Positions 27,257-36,863 are shown, counted from the first letter of the stretch. The stretch: 64,000 nucleotides of DNA from JAOUEA01 sp963797635 (GCA_963797635.1 CAWCPZ010000007.1:124001-188000); one strand, 5' to 3'. Numbers and translations: made by a program. Notes: a model not told the origin generated them from the sequence alone.

Positions 27257-27562
27257 TCACCGATAGGCCTCGATGCAGGAGCAGCCGTCGGGACCCACCG
27301 TGGCGGCGTGCGCGGTGAACGCGGGGACGTCGATCCGGTCGCCGGCGGTCAGTTCGAGATCGCCGTCGTCGGTGTGGAAGACGATCGAGCCCACCAGGCA
27401 GAACAGCACCTTGTGCTCGCGGTGGTCATGTCTCGCGTAGCGGTCGCCCGGACCGTTGCCCCACGATCGCGGCGCCGAGCACCCGTCGGCTTCGAACGCC
27501 GCCACCGCCGCATCGCGGTCGGCCGAGCCCGGCGTCAGGATCGCGCTCACGACTGGGGGCAC
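27257..27562 (-). CDS. small cupin-domain protein
   Basis: Intact 101 residues, single cupin barrel. Motif 1, GDRYARHDHREHKVLFCLVG, has the metal-ligand histidines and Glu; motif 2 is GDRIDVPAFTAHAATVG with the final His. Typical of small metal-binding enzymes or sugar-binding sensors. It sits ten bases upstream of the GT4 gene on the same strand, so it may belong to the glycan operon. Function unassigned. Confidence 0.75.
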   Translation of the reverse strand: MPPVVSAILTPGSADRDAAVAAFEADGCSAPRSWGNGPGDRYARHDHREHKVLFCLVGSIVFHTDDGDLELTAGDRIDVPAFTAHAATVGPDGCSCIEAYR

Positions 27563-27569
27563 CCGTTCA

Positions 27570-27839
27570 CTAGCGGACGTCGCTCCGGCCGTTCACGGGC
27601 GCGACGCCCTTGCGGGAGAACGGCGCGTGCTGACCGTGCCAGGGCTCTCGGGCGTACCGGCGCGTCTGCAACCCGCCGAGGCCGGTCGCATCGATCCGCC
27701 CCTGCAGCACCCATGGCGAGGGTTTCGGGCTCTCGGCCACGAAGTAGCGCTCGAGCGCCATCAGGATCGCGCGTTCCTCCTGGGGCGTGAGGCCCTCGGG
27801 GATCTCGATACGGCGTTCGCCTTCGTCGCGGATCGGCAT
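27570..27839 (-). CDS. small acyl-CoA-carboxylase-associated protein (epsilon-like)
   Basis: About 89 residues: MPIRDEGERRIEIPEGLTPQ, EERAILMALERYF, SPWVLQGRIDATGLGG and QTRRYAREPW. Small proteins with a W...GR core commonly follow carboxylase beta genes in actinobacteria and serve as epsilon subunits. I assign it by that position (31 bases after the beta-subunit stop) and by the WVLQGR pattern, not by firm homology. The ATG at 27839 has GGAGGT upstream; a longer upstream frame lacks such a site. Confidence 0.6.
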   Translation of the reverse strand: MPIRDEGERRIEIPEGLTPQEERAILMALERYFVAESPKPSPWVLQGRIDATGLGGLQTRRYAREPWHGQHAPFSRKGVAPVNGRSDVR

Positions 27840-27870
27840 CGCTCGGCTGACCTCCAGGTTCCTTGGCTGG

Positions 27871-29476
27871 TTACAGCGGGATGTTGCCGTGCTTGCGTGC
27901 GGGGACGGCCTCACGCTTCGTGGACAGCATGCGCATCGCCTGGATCAACCGCTTGCGCGTCTCGGCGGGTTCGATCACATCGTCGATGAACCCGCGCTCG
28001 GCCGCCGCGTACGGCGTCGAGAACTTGTCGCGGTACTCCTTGATCAGTTCCGCCTTCTTCGCGGCGGGGTCGGCCGCCTTCTCGATCTCCTTGCGGAACA
28101 CCACGTTGACCGCGCCCTTCGGCGCCCATCACCGCGATCTCGGCGGTGGGCCAGGCGAACGAGACGTCGGCGCGCAGATGCTTGGAGTTCATGACGAGGT
28201 ACGCGCCGCCGTAGGCCTTCCGCGTGATCACCGTCATGCGCGGCACCGTGGCTTCGGCGTAGGCGTACAGCAGCTTCGCGCCGTGGCGGATGATCCCGTT
28301 GAACTCCTGCGTGGTGCCGGGCAGGAACCCGGGGACGTCCACCAGGGTCAGGATCGGCATGTTGAAGGCGTCGCAGAACCGCACGAACCGGCTCGCCTTC
28401 TCGCTGGCGTCGATGTCGAGCGTGCCCGAGAGCACCTTCGGCTGGTTGGCGATCACGCCCACGCTGTGACCGTCGAGCCGGGCGAACCCGGTGACCACGT
28501 TCATCGCCCACAGCGGGAACACCTCGAGGAACTCGCCGTCGTCCACGACGTAGCGGATCACCTCGTGCATGTCGTAGGGCTCTTTCGCCCGGTCGGGCAC
28601 GAGGTGGGTGAGTGCGTCGGCGAGCCGGTCGGGGTCGTCGGTGGCGGCGTAGGCGGGCGGGTCCTCCAGGTTGTTGGAGGGCAGGAAGCTCAGCAGGTAG
28701 CGAACCCGCTGCAGCACGTCCTCGTCGTCCTCCCCGATGAAGGACGCGACGCCCGACTTCGTGGCGTGCGTCATGGCGCCGCCGAGCTCCTCCATGGAAA
28801 CGTCCTCACCGGTGACCGACTTGATCACCTCGGGACCGGTGATGAACATGTGCGAGGTCTCCTTCACCATGAAGGTGAAGTCGGTGATCGCGGGGGAGTA
28901 GACCGCCCCACCGGCACAGGGCCCCATGATCACGCTGATCTGCGGGATCACGCCCGAGGCGCGCACGTTCCGCTCGAAGATGTAGCCGTAGCCCGCGAGG
29001 CTCGCCGAGCCCTCCTGGATCCGCGCGCCGCCCGAGTCGTTGATCGAGATGAACGGCGCGCCGGTGCTGATCGCCAGGTCCATGACCTTGCACACCTTCT
29101 GCGCCATGACCTCGCCCATCGAACCGCCGAACACCGTGAAGTCCTGGCTGGCCACGAAGACCTTGCGGCCGTCGACCGTGCCGTAGCCGGTGACCACGCC
29201 GTCGCCGGGCGGTCGCTTGCGATCCATCCCGAAGTCGTGCGCCCGGTGGATCGCGAACGGGTCGGTCTCCACGAACGAACCCGTGTCCATCAGGATGTCG
29301 AGACGTTCACGGGCGGTGAGCTTGCCGCGATCGTGCTGCTTCTTCGCCGAATCCCGGCCCCCGGGCGTCAGGGCGGCCTTCTTGCGCTTTCGGAGCAGCT
29401 CGATCCGGTCCTCGACCGTCTTCTCCGGCTCCTCGGTGCTCGCCCGGCTGGGAACGTTCTTGTCCTTGGTCACCAT
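27871..29476 (-). CDS. acyl-CoA (propionyl-CoA) carboxylase beta subunit (one frameshift)
   Basis: About 535 residues, crotonase-fold carboxyltransferase. GKLTARERLDILMDTGSFVE, SQDFTVFGGSMGEVMAQKV, FISINDSGGARIQEG and GPCAGGAVYSPAITDF form the acyl-CoA half; FLPGTTQEFNGIIRHGAKLL and RKAYGGAYLVMNSKHL the biotin half. One extra base near 28115 precedes NVVFRKEIEKAADPAAK. It transfers CO2 from biotin of the alpha subunit (2737-4467) to propionyl-CoA or a related acyl-CoA, giving methylmalonyl-CoA, which the epimerase at 34027 would use. The ATG lies six bases after TAGACT. Confidence 0.92.
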
Positions 29477-29482
29477 GTGGGG

Positions 29483-29488
29483 AGTCTA
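29483..29488 (-). promoter_or_regulatory. -10 box TAGACT of a leaderless promoter
   Basis: Minus-strand TAGACT ends six bases before the carboxylase beta ATG at 29476, leaving no room for a ribosome-binding leader. Confidence 0.5.
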
Positions 29489-29510
29489 GCCGCGTGGTCC
29501 GGGCTCAGGT

Positions 29511-29976
29511 TCAGCCGCAGTCGCTGCCGCCCCAGGGACCCCAGCCGCCGGCGTGGGCCATGCGGATCGACACGATCGCGTTCGTGCGGCCGTTCAGGAT
29601 CCGCTTCTCCAGCGCCCAGGCGGGCCTGGCGTAGGTCTCGTAGTTGTTGGCCCAGTAGTCGACGTGCTGCTGGTAGAGCCCCTTGTTGATGCCGTCGGAG
29701 GACTCGGCCCATGGCAGCAGGCCGCTCTCCCGCTTGGCGATGCAGAGCGCGGTTCGGGGTCCTCCGCGCACCGACCAGCGATCGACGGCGCACCGGATCA
29801 CGTCGCGCATGTACGCCCGAACGCGCCTGATCCTCTCCGCGGCCGAAGTCGCACGGACCGGTGGCCTGGGCCGAAGGAGCGGCGACGAGCAGGAGCGAGC
29901 CGGTCAGCGCCACGACCAGCGCCAACGCCGCGACGCGCGACCTGGTGCCGACGGTCCTGCGGTCCTCGGTCTCCAT
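29511..29976 (-). CDS. small exported lysozyme/transglycosylase-like protein (one frameshift)
   Basis: About 155 residues. Signal peptide VAALALVVALTGSLLLVAAPSAQA. After one extra base near 29840, the mature part reads CIAKRESGLLPWAESSDGIN and GLYQQHVDYWANNYETYARP, the lysozyme-like fold with the catalytic Glu in RESG, and ends HAGGWGPWGGSDCG. Pairs of cysteines suggest disulfides. Likely cleaves peptidoglycan outside the cell, as resuscitation-factor-like and SLT proteins do. AGGGAG precedes the start. Confidence 0.7.
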
Positions 29977-30118
29977 CCAACTCCCTGGTGTTCGTCCTCA
30001 CGACGAGCGTCACCGATCGATGGGAAGAGGGGGATGCTGCCGGTGACAGCCCCGGCACCCTAGCACCGGGGGCCGCAACCGTCGACCCGCGGTCGAGGGT
30101 TGGCGGATCCTCAGGGCA

Positions 30119-30671
30119 TCAGACGTCGACGCGGCCGCCGGCCCGCCAGTAGATCCCGGCGTCTCGGTCGAGGAACCCTTCGTCCACCAGGTAGCGACGG
30201 AGCGAGGCGTAGTCGTTGAAGAACGCGCCCGACGGTCGCGTTGACCTCCTTCTCGTCGTAGTGCACGCCGGGTTCGAACTCGGATGCGATCCGCTCCAGC
30301 ACGATCCGGCGTTTCGCGGCCTTCCCCGGGATCTCGGTGAGCCGGCCGTTCCGGAAGAACGTCCGCAGCACGATCTCCTCGTCCTCGTTGGCGGCGCCCA
30401 ATGCCAGGCCGGCATCGCGTGGCGGTCCGACCTGCTCCGCGGCCCACCGGAGCGTCTCGGGATCAAGCCGGTAGGTCCGGCGGTCGTCCGCCAGGCGCGC
30501 CACGCCCGTCGAGGTGAGGCGGTTGAGATGCTTGCGCACCCGGGTGATCGGCAGGTCGAGCGCATCCGCGAGCTCCCGCGCCGCCAGATCGCGGCGAGCC
30601 AGCGCCCCGGCGATCGCGAGGCGTTCCGGATCGGCCAGCGCGCGCAAGATGTCGTCAGGTGTTTCGGCCAT
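30119..30671 (-). CDS. ArsR-like HTH regulator with DUF2087 domain (one frameshift)
   Basis: About 184 residues. The N-terminal winged helix (LRALADPERLAIAGALARRD, LPITRVRKHLNRLTSTG) resembles ArsR-type repressors; the C-terminal DUF2087 domain has RIVLERIASEFEPGVHYDEK and DYASLRRYLVDEGFLDRD. One extra base near 30235 separates the two parts of DUF2087. Divergent from the RecB-like nuclease gene, with starts only 27 bp apart, so it may control itself and that gene. No metal-binding cysteines are evident. The gap 29977-30118 downstream shows nothing recognisable. Confidence 0.75.
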
Positions 30672-30686
30672 GTCGGTCTCTCTGCT

Positions 30687-30692
30687 TACCAT
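30687..30692 (+). promoter_or_regulatory. -10 box TACCAT of a leaderless promoter
   Basis: TACCAT ends six bases before the GTG at 30699, within the 27-bp gap shared with the divergent regulator. Confidence 0.45.
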
Positions 30693-30698
30693 GCGCAG

Positions 30699-31628
30699 GT
30701 GCAACTCACCGACCCGCAGCAGCGCACGCTCGACGGGCTCATCGGCACGGGGGAGCGGCCCACCTTCTCCGCCGACCTCCCACAACGGCTCCGCGACCGC
30801 ATCGAGGAGGCCGTCCGGGAACTCGAACTCCGCGAGCCGCTGTGGCTGGGCAAGGAGCGCCTCAACCAGCATTCGCGCTGCGAGGGACAGTTCCAGGCCG
30901 CCGTCAGCGGTGAGTCCTCACCGTTCGCGCACTCGTCCAAGAGCGCCTACGGCGTGCTCCTGCACAAGGCCATCGAGGTCGAGGTCGGCGCACGCGACGG
31001 CATGGATCCCCACGAGGTCGCCCAGGTCGCGGTCGGCCGGGTGCTCGACCGCGAGGATCGCTTCGTCGAGTACTGGAGCGAGCTCTCGGCGTCCGATCAG
31101 GACGACGTGCTCATGGAGGTGGTGCGTCGCGTCACGCTGTTCCAGGCCTCGTTCCCCCCGTTGAAGCCTCTGCGGCGCGAGCTCGCGCCGATCAGTGAGC
31201 TCCGCGTGCGGTCCGAGCTGCTCGGGGGCGACCTGGTGCTGTCGGGGCAGATCGACCTGGTCATGGGACTGCCCGACAAGCTGGAGCCCATGCGGGCCAC
31301 CAGGCTGGCGGTCGACCTGAAGACCGGCGGGGCCTACCCCGAGTTCGCCGAGGACATGCGGTTCTACGCGTTGGTCATGACCCTACGGTTCGGGGTTCCG
31401 CCCTACCGTGCCGCGTCGCTGTTCCTGGAGAGCGGCACCTGGCAGTCCGAGGACGTCACCGAGGATCTCCTCGTCCACGCCGCCGATCGGGTGATCGGGG
31501 CCGCACGTGCTGCGGCCGGCCTGGTCAACGGCCGTGAGGCCCATCTGCGGCCCGGCACCTACTGCACGTGGTGCCCACGCTCGTCGACGTGCCCGGTCGC
31601 CGAGCTCCCCACCGCCGTCGGCGCCTGA
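30699..31628 (+). CDS. stand-alone RecB/Cas4-like PD-(D/E)XK nuclease with probable 4Fe-4S cluster
   Basis: Intact 309 residues. The nuclease core is seen in LSGQIDLVMG (the D of PD) and RLAVDLKTGG (D-x-K), followed by the RecB-type helix EFAEDMRFYALVM. Cys61 (HSRCEGQ) and the C-terminal trio Cys289, Cys292, Cys298 (YCTWCPRSSTC) reproduce the one-plus-three cysteine spacing of AddB/Cas4 iron-sulfur nucleases. No helicase domain and no CRISPR genes are nearby. The GTG at 30699 fits a leaderless mRNA. Probable DNA end-processing exonuclease. Confidence 0.82.
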   Translation: MQLTDPQQRTLDGLIGTGERPTFSADLPQRLRDRIEEAVRELELREPLWLGKERLNQHSRCEGQFQAAVSGESSPFAHSSKSAYGVLLHKAIEVEVGARDGMDPHEVAQVAVGRVLDREDRFVEYWSELSASDQDDVLMEVVRRVTLFQASFPPLKPLRRELAPISELRVRSELLGGDLVLSGQIDLVMGLPDKLEPMRATRLAVDLKTGGAYPEFAEDMRFYALVMTLRFGVPPYRAASLFLESGTWQSEDVTEDLLVHAADRVIGAARAAAGLVNGREAHLRPGTYCTWCPRSSTCPVAELPTAVGA

Positions 31629-31738
31629 GAAGCTCCGAACCGCCCTGCAGTTCCCCCCGTTCGCGTGCCGATGCAGGAAGATAGGAACATCGGGCGCCCG
31701 CACCTCGAGCCGCCCACGAGCGAAAGGATCGTCGAACG

Positions 31739-32656
31739 ATGGGGTCGATCTCTCGGGGCTTCCGTCTCGCGAAGGCCAGCTGGGGCGTCGTCCGCCAGGA
31801 CCACCAGCTGTTGGTGCTCCCGGTCGTCTCGTTCTTCTGCTCGTTGGTCGTGATCGCGGTCTTCGCGGCTGGGGCCTTCGGCATCGGGATCCCCGCCGAC
31901 GGCGAGTCGGTGAGCCCCGCGCTCTACGTCCTCGGGTTCGTGCTGTACGTGGCGCTCGCGTTCGTCACGATCTTCTTCAACGCCGCGATCGTCGGGACCG
32001 CGATGAAGCGCCTCAACGGCGAGGACGCGTCGATCAAGGACGGGCTGGCGCTCGCGCGACAGCACCTGGGCAAGATCTTCGTGTGGGCGCTGATCACCGC
32101 CACCGTGGGGATGATCCTCCGCACCCTGCAGGACCGCGCCGGCATCGTCGGGCGGATCGTGATCGGCCTGATCGGCGTCGCGTGGAACGTGATCACCTTC
32201 TTCGTCGTCCCCGTCCTGCTGTACGAGCCCGTCGGGGTTCCCGAGGCGATCAAGCGCTCGGCGTCGATCTTCCGTCAGCGATGGGGCGAGCAGTTCATCG
32301 GCACCGCCACGATCGGGCTCGCGATCTTCCTGGTGGCGATCCCCGTGGTGCTCGTCGGCGGAGCGGTCGCGTACGCCGTGCCGCTGGTGGGTGTGCCCCT
32401 CCTGGTGGTCGCGATCGGCGCGCTCATGGCCGTCGGGGCCGCATGCTCCGGCGTGTTCAACGCCGCCCTGTATCGGTTCGCCACGACGGGTGAGGCATCC
32501 AGCGTGTTCTCGATCGAGGATCTCAACGGCTCCTTCCGGCCGAAGAAGGGGTTCTTCGGCAAGGACGCGTCCGGTTCGGCGACGGACGGCATGGGTTCGG
32601 GACTTCCGCCCGCACCGGCGCAGGACGTTCCGCCCACGCGGCCCGACGCCGGGTAG
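31739..32656 (+). CDS. polytopic membrane protein, DUF6159-like
   Basis: Intact 305 residues with about six spans. It begins GSISRGFRLAKASWGVVRQD followed by LLVLPVVSFFCSLVVIAVFA, then NAAIVGTAMKRLNGED and LYEPVGVPEAIKRSASIFRQ. This arrangement matches a widespread family of unknown function. The last ~45 residues are cytosolic, Gly/Pro-rich and disordered. AAAGGA lies upstream of the ATG. No neighbour suggests a role. Confidence 0.75.
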   Translation: MGSISRGFRLAKASWGVVRQDHQLLVLPVVSFFCSLVVIAVFAAGAFGIGIPADGESVSPALYVLGFVLYVALAFVTIFFNAAIVGTAMKRLNGEDASIKDGLALARQHLGKIFVWALITATVGMILRTLQDRAGIVGRIVIGLIGVAWNVITFFVVPVLLYEPVGVPEAIKRSASIFRQRWGEQFIGTATIGLAIFLVAIPVVLVGGAVAYAVPLVGVPLLVVAIGALMAVGAACSGVFNAALYRFATTGEASSVFSIEDLNGSFRPKKGFFGKDASGSATDGMGSGLPPAPAQDVPPTRPDAG

Positions 32657-32741
32657 CGCTCCAGGAACTCGCGCTTCGTTCACGGCTTGCTAGGGTTCGC
32701 CCGACCGTGTTCGTCGTCACCACCGGAAAAGGGTGAGAGCC

Positions 32742-33984
32742 GTGGGCAAGGACCTGTACGACATCGGAGAGCTTCCGCCGCTGGGTGACGTGCCGGCGCA
32801 GATGCACGCGCAGTTGGTGCGTCCCGACCGCTACGGCGATCCCGAGAAGGCCATCCAGGACGAGGTCATCGACGTTCCCGAGCTGGGGCCGAACGACGCC
32901 CTGGTGCTGGTGATGGCCGCGGGGGTGAACTTCAACAACGTCTGGGCGGCACGCGGGGTCCCGGTCGATGTCACGAAGACGCAGGCGCGGTGGGGCGAGC
33001 CCACCGACTTCCACATCGTGGGTTCGGACGCGAGCGGCGTCGTGTGGGCGGTCGGCGATCAGGTCACGAACGTCCAGGTGGGCGACCGCGTCGTGGTGCA
33101 CGCCGGCCAGTGGGACCTGGACGACCCGCACGTGAAGGCGGGCAAGGACCCGGGCCTGGCGGCCTCGTTCCGTGTCTGGGGCTACGACACCTGCTGGGGC
33201 TCGTTCGCCCAGTTCACCAAGGTGCAGGCGCACCAATGTCTGCCCAAGGCCGACTTCCTCACGTGGGAGGAAGCAGCGGCCCCCACCCTCACCGGGTCGA
33301 CCGCCTACCGCATGCTCTTCGGCTGGCCTCCGCACACCGTGGAACCCGGCGACGTCGTGCTGGTGTGGGGCGCCAGCGGCGGGCTCGGCTCCCTCGCCGT
33401 GCAGCTGGTCGCCAACGCCGGCGGACGCGCGGTGGCCGTGGTGGGGAGCGATGAGAAGGGCGAGTACGCGAAGTCGCTCGGCGCGGTCGGTTACGTCAAC
33501 CGCAAGGACGTTCTCGCACTGGGGCGTGCCCCCGGCGTGGGATTCGGCCGAGTGGAAGGACTGGTTCGGCGGCGCGAAGGACTTCGGCAAGGCGATCTGG
33601 GAGGCGCTGGGGGAGAAGGTCAGCCCGCGCATCGTCTTCGAGCACCCGGGCCAGGACACGATCCCGACATCGATCTTCGTCGCCGACCGCGGCGGCATGG
33701 TCGTGATCTGCGCGGGCACCAGCGGCTACGACACCATGGTGGACGTTCGCTACCTCTGGTACATGCAGAAGCGCTACCAGGGCTCGCATCTGTTCAACGA
33801 CGATCAGGCCCAGGCGTTCAACGACCTGGTGGTCCAGGGCAAGATCCAGACCACGTTGGGCGCCGCCTACCCCTACGACCAGAGCGGTCACGTGCATCAG
33901 CTGATGGGCGACGGCAGCCTGCCCGAAGGCAACGTGAGCGTGCTGATCAACGCGCCCACCGAGGGCCTCACCGACCTGCCCTAG
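32742..33984 (+). CDS. ccr: crotonyl-CoA carboxylase/reductase (one frameshift)
   Basis: About 414 residues, medium-chain dehydrogenase family. It reduces crotonyl-CoA with NADPH while adding CO2 to give ethylmalonyl-CoA. Diagnostic segments are GVNFNNVWAARGVPVDV, the nucleotide-binding VWGASGGLGSLAVQL, NRKDFSHWGVPPAW (read after deleting one G near 33510), FEHPGQDTIPTSIF and YMQKRYQGSHLFND. These distinguish it from simple enoyl reductases. GTG at 32742 was chosen; the GTG at 32733 overlaps the purine-rich ribosome site. TAGGGT at 32691-32696 is a likely -10. Confidence 0.9.
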
Positions 33985-34026
33985 CCGTCGGCGCGAACGT
34001 CGGCGTTTCCGGGTCCTAGCCCACGC

Positions 34027-34438
34027 TCAGCGTTCCTGGACGAGTTCGACCAGGACGCCGCCCATGGTCCGGGGGTGCACGAACGCGATCAGCGTGTTGC
34101 GCGAACCCGCGCGCGGTGCTTCGTCGATCAGCTGGGCGCCCTCGGCACGCAGGTGAGCGAGCGCACCTTCGATGTCGTCCACGCGGTAGGCCACGTGGTG
34201 CAAGCCGGGCCCTCGGGAGGCGAGGAACCGTCCCGACCGGGGTGTCGGCCCCCAGCGCACCCAACAGCTGGATGTAGGAGGAGCCGACCGGGAACAGCAC
34301 TTCCTCGACGCCCTGATCGTCGACGCGCTCCCGGTGGGTCGGTTCGACCCCGAGAAGGCGCGAGTACTCGGCGACCGATGCTTCGAGGTCAGCGACGGCG
34401 AGGCCTACATGGTCGATGTCGGTGAGTTCGATGCTCAC
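34027..34438 (-). CDS. mce: methylmalonyl-CoA epimerase (one frameshift)
   Basis: About 137 residues, VOC fold. DIDHVGLAVADLEASVAEYS with the first metal His, GPGLHHVAYRVDDIEGAL with the second His, and a final VLVELVQ strand with the Glu ligand. It interconverts (S)- and (R)-methylmalonyl-CoA and may also act on ethylmalonyl-CoA, fitting the adjacent convergent ccr and the carboxylase beta gene. One extra base near 34245. The ATG overlaps the stop of the HTH gene (ATGA). Confidence 0.87.
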
Positions 34439-34812
34439 GGGTGATCCCCGAGGTCGGGTTGCATGCGGGCCACGAGATCGTGCGCCTGCGCCACGTGATA
34501 CGCGGGCAGGGTGAGCGCGCGCGTGACGGCCGCCACGCCCATCGTCCGCAGGTCAGCTTCGGGCTTGGCCCCGGTCGCCATCGGAGGTGTCTCGAGCACG
34601 TAGAACTCGACCAACTCCAGGAACTGGGCCAGGGACGGCACCAGCCCGCCGCGCTCGTAGGCGTAGATCGTGGCGGTGGACGCGGGGCACGCGGGGACCT
34701 CGGCTGCCTTGTCCACCGATCGGTAGCCCGCTCCACGCCGGAGCTCGCGCAGGAGCGCCCCGATCGTGCGCTTGTCCGCCGCACCGATCGGCGGCTGCTT
34801 CTTCCTGGCCAC
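34435..34812 (-). CDS. XRE-like helix-turn-helix protein
   Basis: Intact 125 residues. The N-terminal half (IGALLRELRRGAGYRSVDKA, CPASTATIYAYERGGLVPSL) has the spacing of a lambda-repressor/XRE DNA-binding domain; the rest is helical. It is co-translated with methylmalonyl-CoA epimerase, so it may regulate methylmalonyl/ethylmalonyl-CoA genes. The GTG at 34812 lies six bases after TAGGGT on the minus strand (leaderless). Confidence 0.7.
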   Translation of the reverse strand: MARKKQPPIGAADKRTIGALLRELRRGAGYRSVDKAAEVPACPASTATIYAYERGGLVPSLAQFLELVEFYVLETPPMATGAKPEADLRTMGVAAVTRALTLPAYHVAQAHDLVARMQPDLGDHP

Positions 34813-34818
34813 GGCCGA

Positions 34819-34824
34819 ACCCTA
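34819..34824 (-). promoter_or_regulatory. -10 box TAGGGT of a leaderless promoter
   Basis: Minus-strand TAGGGT, six bases before the GTG at 34812, driving the HTH-epimerase pair. Confidence 0.5.
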
Positions 34825-34999
34825 CCGGGTGGGTACGGGCCGCCGCACGGCCCGCGAAACCCGTTGCGCGCCTGGGCCACGGGGCCATTCGGTCCCCCGT
34901 CTGGGCCGAAGGACCGATATCCGGGGGAGGCCGGTCGGCGTAGCCTGGCTCGCAGGCGGATCACAGGGGGACCGCCACCCCGAGCAAGGAGCAAGGCCC

Positions 35000-36820
35000 G
35001 TGCCGAACAAGGAAACGGCTTCCGACACCACCGCCCTGTTGCAGGGCTCCCAGTTGCTGCAGAAGGGTCGCGCCGACGTCTTCCGCCAGCGCGAACGCAC
35101 GAAGTTCAAGCGGATCATCCGCGCGATCGTCGTGATCGGGCTGATCGATCTCTACCTCTGGTACCGCTACTCGTCCGGCCGCCCGCTCACGCTGCCGTCC
35201 CTGCCCGACGACTGGGTGTTCCTGCTCTTCCCGCTCCTGATCTTGATCCCGGTGTTGCTCATGGTCGCGTTGCCGCTGATCAACGGGCGCTCACCGCACA
35301 TCACCGTCTACCCCGAACAGGTCGAATCGGGCCTCACCGACATCAAGGGGCTCGACACCCAGGTCGACGAAGTGGTCCGGTCCCTCGACGTGTTCCTGGG
35401 CTACGCCACCTTCCGTGAAGAGCTCGGCGGCACTCCACGGCGAGGCATCCTGTTCGAAGGACCGCCCGGAACGGGCAAGACCTACCTCGCGAAGGCCATG
35501 GCCAAGCAGGCGGGCGTGCCGTTCCTGTTCATCTCGGCCCCCGCGTTCCAGTCGATGTGGCAGGGGATGACCGCCTATCGCATCCGATCGTTCTTCAAGG
35601 CCCTGCGGAAGGCCGCGCGCAAGGAAGGGGGCGCGATCGGCTTCATCGAGGAGATCGACGCGATCGGTATGTCGCGTGGTGGCGGCAACAACGCCACCCC
35701 CGACGGGATCGCGCGAGCCACCGTGGAGAACTTCGGCATGGGCGATTCGGGTTCCATGGTGAACGAGCTGTTGATCCAGATGCAGTCGTTCGACCAGCCG
35801 CCCCTGCGCACCCGTCTGCGCGCCAAGATGATCGGCTGGGTCAACGCCTATCTGCCCACCGACCGTCAACTGACGGCCATCAAGTCCGAGTACCACAACA
35901 TCCTGCTGATCGCGGCCACGAACCGCGGCGACTCCCTCGACGCCGCCCTGGTGCGTCCGGGCCGGTTCGACCGGCGTCTCTACTTCGACGTCCCCACCAA
36001 GCAGGGCCGCGTGGACCTGATCGACTGGTTCCTCGATCGCAAGAGCCACCACCAGCAGCTGGACGACCCGCAGACCCGCGAGCGCATCGCCTACGAGACG
36101 TTCGGCTACACCCCGGTGATGATCGAGCACCTCTTCGACGAGGGCATGCTCGTCGCGTTGCGTGAAGGCCGTCGCCAGATGAACTTCGACGACGTGATGG
36201 AGGCCAAGCTCAACGAGGAGATCGGGCTGAAACAGCCGGTCGTCTACACCGAGCAGGATCGCGAAGCCGTCGCCACGCACGAGGCCGGTCATGCCACGGT
36301 CGCCTACTTCGTGGGACAGAACCGGCGCCTCGAGGTGCTGTCGATCATCAAGCGGCGTGGATCGCTCGGCATGCTCGCGCACGGTGATTCCGAAGAGCGG
36401 TTCACCCGGACGCGGAGCGAGATCGAGTCGGGGATCGCGATCGCCCTGGGGGGCCTGGTCGCCGAGGAGCTGTGCATCGGTGATGCCGGCACGGGTCCCG
36501 CGGGCGACCTCGCGCACGCCACCAGCCTCGCGGCGGGCATGGTCGGATCGTTCGGCATGGCGGGCTCGCTGATCTCCTACGACGCCGTGACGCAGGGTCC
36601 GATCGGCGGCGCGAACCTGGTGGGCAAGGTCCTCGCCGACAGCGAGGGCCGCCAGCGCGTGGACGACATCCTCGAGGCGCAGCGCGAGAAGGTCATCGCC
36701 GTACTCGAAGCCAACCGCGATGTGCACGCCGCGTTGCGTGATGCGCTGATCGCTCGCGACGAGCTGATCCGGGACGACATCCTCGAGGTCATCGAACAGG
36801 CCCTGTCCGCCCGCGCCTGA
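35000..36820 (+). CDS. FtsH-like membrane AAA metalloprotease with altered Walker B and an insertion
   Basis: Intact 606 residues. Two N-terminal spans (~38-55, 72-94), AAA domain with Walker A GPPGTGKT (154-161), SRH region AATNRGDSLDAALVRPGRFD, and M41 peptidase with HEAGH (427-431) and the third ligand in AGDLAHAT. Walker B reads GFIEEIDAIG, Glu217 where FtsH normally has Asp. About 35 residues (SFDQPP...SEYHN, ~263-300) are inserted before AATNR compared with FtsH. The GTG at 35000 has AAGGAG upstream. Probably degrades membrane or cytosolic proteins, but is a divergent paralogue rather than the housekeeping FtsH. Confidence 0.83.
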   Translation: MPNKETASDTTALLQGSQLLQKGRADVFRQRERTKFKRIIRAIVVIGLIDLYLWYRYSSGRPLTLPSLPDDWVFLLFPLLILIPVLLMVALPLINGRSPHITVYPEQVESGLTDIKGLDTQVDEVVRSLDVFLGYATFREELGGTPRRGILFEGPPGTGKTYLAKAMAKQAGVPFLFISAPAFQSMWQGMTAYRIRSFFKALRKAARKEGGAIGFIEEIDAIGMSRGGGNNATPDGIARATVENFGMGDSGSMVNELLIQMQSFDQPPLRTRLRAKMIGWVNAYLPTDRQLTAIKSEYHNILLIAATNRGDSLDAALVRPGRFDRRLYFDVPTKQGRVDLIDWFLDRKSHHQQLDDPQTRERIAYETFGYTPVMIEHLFDEGMLVALREGRRQMNFDDVMEAKLNEEIGLKQPVVYTEQDREAVATHEAGHATVAYFVGQNRRLEVLSIIKRRGSLGMLAHGDSEERFTRTRSEIESGIAIALGGLVAEELCIGDAGTGPAGDLAHATSLAAGMVGSFGMAGSLISYDAVTQGPIGGANLVGKVLADSEGRQRVDDILEAQREKVIAVLEANRDVHAALRDALIARDELIRDDILEVIEQALSARA

Positions 36821-36851
36821 GCGTCGCTCACGGTTGTTCGCGAGCCGCCTC

Positions 36852-36857
36852 TAGACT
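36852..36857 (+). promoter_or_regulatory. -10 box TAGACT six bases before the thiolase start
   Basis: TAGACT followed by GGAGGC and ATG at 36864. The spacing implies a leaderless mRNA even though GGAGG lies between; if transcription starts further upstream, that GGAGG would act as a ribosome site. Confidence 0.5.
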
Positions 36858-36863
36858 GGAGGC

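Noticed and set aside
30699..31628. Cas4 of a CRISPR system
   Set aside because: The cysteine pattern fits, but no repeats or other cas genes occur in the window; RecB/AddB-like nuclease is the safer call.
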